NCBI GenBank assembly: GCA_039922955.1
Contig: JBDTDR010000042.1
Coordinates: 1-9,619 of the forward strand
Direction: 5' to 3'
Source: Tumulicola sp039922955
GTDB taxonomy: Bacteria > Vulcanimicrobiota > Vulcanimicrobiia > Vulcanimicrobiales > Vulcanimicrobiaceae
DNA length: 9,619 nucleotides
The first letter of the stretch is position 1. Every line of letters starts with the position of its first letter. This document shows, piece by piece, positions 4,995-9,619 of this stretch. The position numbers and the translations under genes are program-made. The notes beneath the pieces are model-generated. The model had not been told where the DNA came from. It searched no databases and saw only the letters and a program-made list of their open reading frames with translations.

Positions 4995-5311
4995 GGCGCG
5001 GAGGATGGCGCCGGCTTAATGAAGATGATCGCCTCGTTGGGGCGCACCATCCGCAAGCGATCGTGGATTTCGGGAACGACCCCCTGAGGATCCCGGAGAC
5101 GCGCGATTTCACGCCGCTGTTCGGCACGCCGCTTGTGCAGCGTCGCGATATCGCTGCGCACCGACGAAAGGTCGCGCGCCATCGTGACGTTTTCGCCGAT
5201 CACGCGAGCGAACTGAATGCCGACCAGTGTAAACACCAGTAGCGCGAGCGCCGACGCCGTAATGCGACCGATGAAGCGAAGAATCGGCCGAGCATGCGTG
5301 CGACGCTTCAC
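4991..5311 (-). CDS. DivIC/FtsB-like septum formation initiator
   Basis: 106 residues from GTG 5309-5311, chosen because it overlaps the accA stop (GTGA) and gives a short basic N-terminus before the membrane segment; the open frame upstream of it is the accA shadow. Order: basic cytoplasmic tail 1-16 (KRRTHARPILRFIGR), one membrane segment about 17-35 (ITASALALLVFTLVGIQF), a coiled coil about 40-72 (NVTMARDLSSVRSDIATLHK and onward), then the conserved C-terminal piece LRDPQGVVPEIHDRLRMVRP ending near NEAIIFI. This layout matches DivIC/FtsB, bitopic proteins that pair with FtsL and connect to FtsQ/DivIB in the divisome. The stop overlaps the next GTG start by 4 nt. DivIC and FtsB cannot be told apart here. 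Confidence 0.88.
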   Translation of the reverse strand: MKRRTHARPILRFIGRITASALALLVFTLVGIQFARVIGENVTMARDLSSVRSDIATLHKRRAEQRREIARLRDPQGVVPEIHDRLRMVRPNEAIIFIKPAPSSAP

Positions 5312-6294
5312 GTGCTCTGTCCGATTGGGTCCAGGCGCTCCGTTTGCCATGCGCCTAAGCGCCGGTACTTTCGATAGCGATCCTCCAAAAGTTCCTCCGG
5401 CGACAGCGCCTCCAATCTCGTCACCGCAGCGTCCACCACCGTCAACACGCGCGCTACGACCCCGCCCGCATCGCGGTGCGCACCCCCCAGAGGTTCGGGC
5501 ACGATTTCGTCGACGATTCCGAATCTCTGCAGGTCTTGGGCGGTTAACTTCAACCGCGCGGCGGCCTCCTCCGCTTTTGTCGCATCCGACCAGAGAATTG
5601 CGGCGCAGCCTTCGGGCGAGGCGACCGAGTACGTGCTGTGCTCGAGCATGATGACGTGATCCGCGATCGCGAGCGCCAGCGCGCCTCCCGAGCCTCCTTC
5701 GCCGATCACGGTCGCAACGATCGGGACGCGCGCCAGCGTGAACTCGCGCAGACACATGGCGATCGCCTCGGACTGCGCGTGCTCTTCCGACGTGATTCCG
5801 GGATCGGCTCCCTTGGTATCGACCAGGGTGACGATCGGCAAACCCAAATGCGCGGCCACGTGGGCGAGCCGGCGCACCTTGCGGTAGCCTTCCGGAGCCG
5901 GCATTCCGAAGTTGCGATACAGGTTTTCCTTGGTGTCGCGGCCCCGCTGCTGCGCGATCGCCATCACCGGACGACCGCGCAGGAGCGCGAAACCGGCGAC
6001 GATCGACGGGTCGTCGCGGAACTGGCGATCCCCGTGGAGTTCGTCGAAGCGATCGAGCTGCGAAAGGTAGTCGAGCGAGGTCGGACGGTTGGGATGGCGC
6101 GCCATGTGCACCTTCTCCCAAGGGGTCAGCGAACCGAAGACCTCGTGCAGGATCTCTTGGTATTTCGCTTCGAGCGCGGCGATCTCCGAGGACATGTCCA
6201 CGGGCTGGGTGGCGTTGACGGTGCGCAGTTCGGCGATCCGCCGCTCGAGTTCGAGCAAGCCCTTTTCGCGCTCGACGATCAGGTTGTTGCTCAT
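5308..6294 (-). CDS. accA: Acetyl-CoA carboxylase carboxyltransferase subunit alpha
   Basis: 328 residues from ATG 6292-6294, overlapping the accD stop (ATGA). The alpha subunit combines with AccD to move the carboxyl group from carboxybiotin on AccB to acetyl-CoA, giving malonyl-CoA for fatty acid synthesis in the cytosol. The N-terminal helical lead (1-60: ELERRIAELR, EIAALEAKYQEIL) is typical of AccA. It is followed by WEKVHMARHPNRPTSLDYL, the ELHGDR/DDPSIVAGFA block (86-103) and GRDTKENLYRNFGMPAPEGY (118-137). The oxyanion-hole and acyl-CoA region is IGEGGSGGALALAIADHV (197-214), with YSVASPEGCAAILW after it. Length is normal for the family. The end overlaps the DivIC/FtsB-like gene by 4 nt. 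All landmarks are intact. Confidence 0.98.
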   Translation of the reverse strand: MSNNLIVEREKGLLELERRIAELRTVNATQPVDMSSEIAALEAKYQEILHEVFGSLTPWEKVHMARHPNRPTSLDYLSQLDRFDELHGDRQFRDDPSIVAGFALLRGRPVMAIAQQRGRDTKENLYRNFGMPAPEGYRKVRRLAHVAAHLGLPIVTLVDTKGADPGITSEEHAQSEAIAMCLREFTLARVPIVATVIGEGGSGGALALAIADHVIMLEHSTYSVASPEGCAAILWSDATKAEEAAARLKLTAQDLQRFGIVDEIVPEPLGGAHRDAGGVVARVLTVVDAAVTRLEALSPEELLEDRYRKYRRLGAWQTERLDPIGQST

Positions 6295-7133
6295 CGGCGG
6301 CGTACGGCCGTGTATTCGAGCAGCCGAACCAACGTTTCTTTGAGCGCGCGCCGCTCGACGACCATGTCGATCGCGCCCTTTTCCAGCAGAAACTCGGCCG
6401 TTTGGAACTGGTCGGGAAGCTTCTGCCGGATCGTTTGCTCGATCACGCGCCGGCCGGCAAAGCCGATCATCGCCTTGGACTCGGCGACGATGACGTCGGC
6501 CTGAAAGGCAAATGAGGCGGCCACCCCGCCGGTCGTTGGATCGGTAAGAACGGCCAGCAGAAAGTTCCCGTCCTCGGTGAAGCGCGTGACCGCCGCGCTG
6601 GTCTTCGCCATTTGCGCGAGCGCGAGCATCCCTTCTTCCATGCGCGCGCCGCCCGACGCCGTAAAGATGATGCACGGCACCTTGCGGCGGCGCGATTCTT
6701 CCAGCAGCTGCGCGATCCGCTCGCCGACGACCGTTCCCATCGTTCCGCCGCGAAAGTGGAAATCCATCACCCCCAGGCCGGCGTCGAAGCCGCCGATCTG
6801 CCCGAAACCGCAGACGACGGCTTCGGTCAGGCCGCTCTTCTCCCGGTCGCCGCTTAACTTGGCCGGGTACGTTTTCTTATCGGACCAGCCGAGCGGATCT
6901 CCGGGCACGACGTCGGCCCCGACCTCGGTGAAATCGCCGTCGACGATCGTGCTGATGCGGTCGTAGGCCCCCATGCGGAAAGGGTGGGCGCACTTGGTAC
7001 AAACGTAAAAGTTCGCCGCCAGGTCGCGACGGTACAGCACCTCGCCGCACTTGGGGCATTTGCTCCAGAGCGCCGCATCGCGCGCCTCGGAATCTTTGCT
7101 GCGGCGGCTGCGCAGCCACTCCGGCATCGGCAT
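6291..7133 (-). CDS. accD: Acetyl-CoA carboxylase carboxyltransferase subunit beta
   Basis: 280 residues from ATG 7131-7133; ATG 7125-7127 is a close alternative and no strong ribosome site separates them. This is the AccA partner in the carboxyltransferase half-reaction that makes malonyl-CoA. The N-terminal zinc ribbon is complete: C26-x2-C29 and C45-x2-C48. The crotonase-like core shows MDFHFRGGTMGTVVGERI (123-140), FTASGGARMEEGMLALAQM (157-175) with the acyl-CoA-binding Gly pair, LTDPTTGGVAASFA (196-209) and GFAGRRVIEQT (224-234). Length is normal. It begins 9 nt after the glycosyltransferase stop and overlaps accA by 4 nt, which favours equal synthesis of the two subunits. Confidence 0.98.
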   Translation of the reverse strand: MPMPEWLRSRRSKDSEARDAALWSKCPKCGEVLYRRDLAANFYVCTKCAHPFRMGAYDRISTIVDGDFTEVGADVVPGDPLGWSDKKTYPAKLSGDREKSGLTEAVVCGFGQIGGFDAGLGVMDFHFRGGTMGTVVGERIAQLLEESRRRKVPCIIFTASGGARMEEGMLALAQMAKTSAAVTRFTEDGNFLLAVLTDPTTGGVAASFAFQADVIVAESKAMIGFAGRRVIEQTIRQKLPDQFQTAEFLLEKGAIDMVVERRALKETLVRLLEYTAVRRR

Positions 7134-7142
7134 CGTCGCCGG

Positions 7143-7859
7143 CTACGCCTTGAGGCTCGGAAGGAGCCGCGCCGAATAGAGTTTCCGCAGCTGCTTGAGG
7201 TAGTTGAAGATCTCTTTTTGATTGAGCTTCGATTCGCCGACGACGCGATCGGTGAAGACGTACGGAACCTCGACGACCTTGCCGTATTTTCCCTTTACGA
7301 TCACCTCGAGACCGATCTTGAATCCAATCGGATCGAGTTCGATACCGTCGAGGGCTTCTCGCCGGACCAAAAAGTAGCCGCTCGTTACGTCCTTGACGGG
7401 CGTGAGCGGGCGCGCCAGCCAGCAGGCTACGCGCGAGGTAATGATGCGGCGCGGCGGCCAGTTCGTAATGCCGCCGCCGGCAACGTAGCGGCTGCCGACG
7501 GCCAGACCATAGCGCCCGGAAGCAACGGCCTCCACCATCTTCGGGAAAACGTTCACGTCGTGGCTGAAATCAGCATCCATGGCACCCAGCGCCACCGATT
7601 CCGCGCGCGCGATTTTCCAGCCGTCAATGACGCCCGACGACAAACCTAGCTTGCCCGGACGGTGTAGGCACCGAACCGGCAGTTCCCCCGCGAGCCGCTC
7701 CACGATCGCTCCGGTTCCGTCCGGCGAGTTATCGTCGACGACGATGATCTCACCGTCGAGTCCGTTCGCCTTGAAAATGCCGTCCAGCGCCCGAAGCAGC
7801 TTCTCGATCCCGCCGGCCTCGTTGTAGGTCGGAATAACGATGGAAAACGGTAGAGCCAT
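7143..7859 (-). CDS. GT2 glycosyltransferase, DPM1-like (polyprenol-phosphate mannose synthase type)
   Basis: 238 residues from ATG 7857-7859. The open frame extends into rsmE, but this is the first good start and gives the conserved N-terminus FSIVIPTYNEAGGIEKLL. Other GT2/DPM1 landmarks: VVDDNSPDGTGAIVE (40-54), RPGKLGLSSGVIDGW (67-81), the D-x-D motif in MDADFSHD (94-101), VGSRYVAGGGITNWPPRR (121-138) and DVTSGYFLVRREAL (157-170). Enzymes of this type move a sugar, often mannose, from a nucleotide donor to a polyprenyl phosphate at the cytosolic face of the membrane, supplying donors for glycan or protein glycosylation. It is a short soluble form without C-terminal membrane helices, as in archaeal and actinobacterial Ppm/DPM1-type catalytic domains. 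The exact sugar and lipid cannot be told. It follows rsmE by 53 nt and precedes accD by 9 nt. Confidence 0.9.
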   Translation of the reverse strand: MALPFSIVIPTYNEAGGIEKLLRALDGIFKANGLDGEIIVVDDNSPDGTGAIVERLAGELPVRCLHRPGKLGLSSGVIDGWKIARAESVALGAMDADFSHDVNVFPKMVEAVASGRYGLAVGSRYVAGGGITNWPPRRIITSRVACWLARPLTPVKDVTSGYFLVRREALDGIELDPIGFKIGLEVIVKGKYGKVVEVPYVFTDRVVGESKLNQKEIFNYLKQLRKLYSARLLPSLKA

Positions 7860-7882
7860 AGTCAATCGGCGTATGTACGACG

Positions 7883-7904
7883 CGGCCGGGTTGAGTTCCG
7901 GCCG
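7883..7904 (-). promoter_or_regulatory. GC hairpin in the only sizeable gap of the operon
   Basis: CGGCCGG (7883-7889) and CCGGCCG (7898-7904) form a 7-bp all-GC stem with an 8-nt loop, between the rsmE stop and the glycosyltransferase start. No T tract follows, so termination is not obvious. It may stabilise the mRNA or mark a processing point. This is the one place in the operon where genes do not abut. Confidence 0.35.
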
Positions 7905-7912
7905 GGCGCGTC

Positions 7913-8659
7913 CTAGGCGTCCGGATGCGCGAACGCATCGACGATCGCCAGCAGGGCCATGGCGGCGGTTTCCGTCCGCAGGATTCGGGCTCCCAGCCAG
8001 AGGAGCGCGGCGCCGCGCGCACGGGCGGCCTCGGCCTCCGCGTGCGTAAATCCGCCCTCCGGGCCGATCACGATCAACACCCGGCGCGCGCCCAGGAGCA
8101 GGTCCGGCAGACGACTGCGAAGCGGTTCGTGGGGTGCGAGTTCCCACGGAAACAGCACGGCGTCGTAGCCGGCAAAGCGCGTCAGCAACGCATCGAACGA
8201 GTCGAACGGGGCGTGAACTTGCGGAATTTCCCGGCGACCGCACTGCTGCGCGGCGGCCTGCGCCAAACGCCGCCAGCGCTCGACCTTTGCGGCGCCGACG
8301 TCGCGAACGATCGTCCGCTCGGACCGAAACGGGAAAATCGCGGCCGCGCCGAGTTCGGTCGCCTTCTCGACGACGAAATCCATCTTGCCGCCTTTGGGGA
8401 GAGCCTGCGCGACGTCGACGCGCAACGCTGCGGCGTGCGCTTGCGCGCCGGCCGGCATGCCGGCCAGGGTCGCGCGCACGAGCGGCCCGTCGATCGCGAT
8501 CGCCGCCGTAAAGAGCGTTCCCGCCGAATCCACGACTTCGATCGCATCGCCGTCGGTCAAGCGCAGAACGCGTACGATCTTCCGAGCGTCGCTTCCGCCG
8601 ATCTCGACGCAGGCACCTATTTCGCGAACGCCTTCGACGAAGAACCGCCGCGCCGACAC
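7913..8659 (-). CDS. rsmE: 16S rRNA (uracil-1498-N3)-methyltransferase
   Basis: 248 residues from GTG 8657-8659, overlapping the dnaJ stop by one base (TAGTG). RsmE uses S-adenosylmethionine to methylate N3 of U1498 in helix 44 of 16S rRNA, acting on assembled 30S subunits. Residues 1-70 are the PUA-like N-terminal domain (RRFFVEG, DARKIVRVLRLTDGDAIEVV). The SPOUT catalytic domain follows: ALPKGGKMDFVVEKATELGA (86-105), FPFRSERTIV (109-118), AQQCGRREIPQV (137-148), and the knot with the SAM-binding loops VIGPEGGFTHAEAEAA (197-212) and LGARILRTETAAMALLAIV (222-240). Length and motifs are normal. The dnaJ-rsmE pairing is common across bacteria and supports the call. Confidence 0.97.
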   Translation of the reverse strand: MSARRFFVEGVREIGACVEIGGSDARKIVRVLRLTDGDAIEVVDSAGTLFTAAIAIDGPLVRATLAGMPAGAQAHAAALRVDVAQALPKGGKMDFVVEKATELGAAAIFPFRSERTIVRDVGAAKVERWRRLAQAAAQQCGRREIPQVHAPFDSFDALLTRFAGYDAVLFPWELAPHEPLRSRLPDLLLGARRVLIVIGPEGGFTHAEAEAARARGAALLWLGARILRTETAAMALLAIVDAFAHPDA

Positions 8660-9618
8660 TATTCGGGGCGGAACGCGTCCTTCACGCGCTCGAAGAACGA
8701 ACGCTCCTCAACTGCGTCGCCGCCGGCGCGCGCGTACTCTTCGAGCAGTTCGCGTTGGCCTTTGCTCAGCTTAGTCGGAACCACGACGTGCACGGTCACG
8801 TGATGATCCCCACGCGCCGGGCCGCGCACGCTGGGCATTCCGCGACCGCGCAGGCGCAGCATCGTACCGGCCTGCGTTCCAGGCGCCAGATGTACTTCCA
8901 CGTCGCCTTCGAGTGAATGCACGGTAATCGGACCGCCCAGCGCCGCTTGCGGAAAGCTCACCGGTGCGTCGGCGTACGTGTCGAGCCCGTCGCGCTTGAA
9001 GAACGGATGCGGTGCGACGCTCAGGTACACGTACAGGTCGCCCGGCGGCCCACCGGAGGTGCCCGCCTCGCCGCTTCCGCCGATCCGAATGCGCGACCCG
9101 TCGTCGACGCCGGCCGGAACCTTGACGGTCAGGTACCGATCGCGCTCGCGGCGACCCCGCCCGGCGCACCCGTCGCACGGATGTTCGGTCACGTGTCCTT
9201 CGCCTTGGCAGCGCGTGCACACCGTCTGCGTCACCATCTGTCCGAGCGGCGTGTGGCGAACGCCGCGCATGACGCCGCTTCCGCGACAGCCCTCGCATGG
9301 CGTCACGAGCGTTCCCGGCCGGGCGCCCGCGCCGTCGCACACGTCGCACGCGGCCAGGTGATTGAAGTGAATCTCTTTCGTCGTGCCGGCGAACGCGTCT
9401 TCGAGCGTGATTTCAAGATCGTAACGCAAGTCGGAGCCGCGTTGCGGACCGGCGCGGTGCGGCTGCCCCCCACCGCGGGCGTTGCCGAAGAACACATCGA
9501 AAATGTCGCCGAACGATCCCGGCCCGAATCCGAAGTCTCCCGGACCGGGAGCGGCCCCGGCGCCGTTGGTGACCGCGCCGAAGCGATCGTACTGCGCTCG
9601 CTTGGCCGGATCGGAGAG
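8659..9618 (-). CDS. dnaJ: Chaperone DnaJ (5' partial)
   Basis: 319 residues are visible; the N-terminus, including the HPD motif of the J domain, lies beyond the right edge. The visible part starts with the last helix of the J domain (LSDPAKRAQYDRFG). A Gly/Phe-rich linker follows (about 20-46, GDFGFGPGSFGDIFDVFFG). The zinc-binding region has four C-x2-C-x-G-x-G repeats at C91/C94, C108/C111, C134/C137 and C148/C151. The two client-binding domains follow, with LTVKVPAGVDDGSRIRIGG and LRLRGRGMPSVRGPARGDHH, and then a C-terminal extension ending VEERSFFERVKDAFRPE. This is a type I DnaJ that delivers unfolded clients to DnaK and stimulates its ATPase. A GTG at 9495 is internal (FDVFFGN) and not the start. 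It is the first visible gene of the operon; grpE or dnaK may lie upstream outside the window. Confidence 0.98.
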   Translation of the reverse strand, partial: LSDPAKRAQYDRFGAVTNGAGAAPGPGDFGFGPGSFGDIFDVFFGNARGGGQPHRAGPQRGSDLRYDLEITLEDAFAGTTKEIHFNHLAACDVCDGAGARPGTLVTPCEGCRGSGVMRGVRHTPLGQMVTQTVCTRCQGEGHVTEHPCDGCAGRGRRERDRYLTVKVPAGVDDGSRIRIGGSGEAGTSGGPPGDLYVYLSVAPHPFFKRDGLDTYADAPVSFPQAALGGPITVHSLEGDVEVHLAPGTQAGTMLRLRGRGMPSVRGPARGDHHVTVHVVVPTKLSKGQRELLEEYARAGGDAVEERSFFERVKDAFRPE

Positions 9619-9619
9619 C

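Noticed and set aside
5312..6121. A longer gene continuing upstream of the DivIC/FtsB-like protein
   Set aside because: The frame upstream of 5311 is Arg/Gly-rich noise antiphase to accA; the GTG at 5309-5311 gives a normal DivIC-size protein and a GTGA overlap.
5638..6504. A 288-codon plus-strand frame across accA and accD
   Set aside because: It is a shadow of the two strongly conserved carboxyltransferase genes, with no domain of its own.
7860..8243. An N-terminal extension of the glycosyltransferase into rsmE
   Set aside because: GT2 similarity begins at FSIVIPTYNE right after ATG 7857-7859; the upstream residues are antiphase rsmE sequence.
7925..8803. A 292-codon plus-strand frame across rsmE and dnaJ
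   Set aside because: It is antisense to two clear housekeeping genes, with a charged low-complexity translation.
1..9619. CRISPR arrays, insertion sequences, rRNA genes or riboswitches
   Set aside because: No regularly spaced repeats, transposase motifs, rRNA-like segments or recognisable aptamer patterns were seen on either strand.

Overview
This is a GC-rich bacterial chromosome window. It holds a tightly packed housekeeping operon on the minus strand (3329 to the right edge) and a looser, more accessory-looking left third. The gene order (dnaJ, rsmE, a DPM1-like glycosyltransferase, accD, accA, a DivIC/FtsB-like protein, an S1-like protein, Ppx/GppA, DUF2630, tRNA-Leu), together with DUF2630, frequent GTG starts and scarce Shine-Dalgarno sites, suggests an uncultivated Terrabacteria-type lineage, perhaps Candidatus Eremiobacterota. 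That placement is an impression from recalled protein flavour, not a phylogenetic result.

Left third: positions 3-956 (+) encode the C-terminal two thirds of an M61-type metallopeptidase with a PDZ domain. A convergent minus-strand HAF-repeat gene (1157-2384) follows; it is split by one extra base in a C5 tract at 2045-2049, and removing that base restores 408 continuous codons. From 2475 to 3350 there is a miniature tRNA-flanked segment. A 23-bp copy of the 3' end of tRNA-Leu (2475-2497) lies in direct orientation to the intact tRNA-Leu(UAA) gene (3329-3412, minus), 853 bp apart. Between the copies lies a two-gene DUF4160-DUF2442 module with its own sigma70-like promoter and a probable leaderless GTG start. 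No recombinase lies inside it.

Right two thirds: nine minus-strand genes run from dnaJ (5' end off the right edge) leftward to DUF2630, and then into tRNA-Leu only 3 nt after the DUF2630 stop. Seven of the eight junctions overlap by 1 or 4 nt (TAGTG, TAATG, ATGA, GTGA) or are separated by only 9 nt. The one larger gap (53 nt, rsmE to glycosyltransferase) contains a GC hairpin. The operon combines protein folding (DnaJ), 16S rRNA modification (RsmE), lipid-linked sugar transfer, both carboxyltransferase subunits of acetyl-CoA carboxylase (AccD, AccA), a division protein and a Ppx/GppA phosphatase. This is a growth-linked set whose subunits are probably made in proportion by translational coupling.

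The most interesting items are the mini-island at tRNA-Leu with its leaderless toxin-antitoxin-like pair, the tRNA fused to the end of the operon, the Ppx/GppA protein whose first phosphate motif has Ser where Asp is expected, and the frameshifted HAF-repeat gene.
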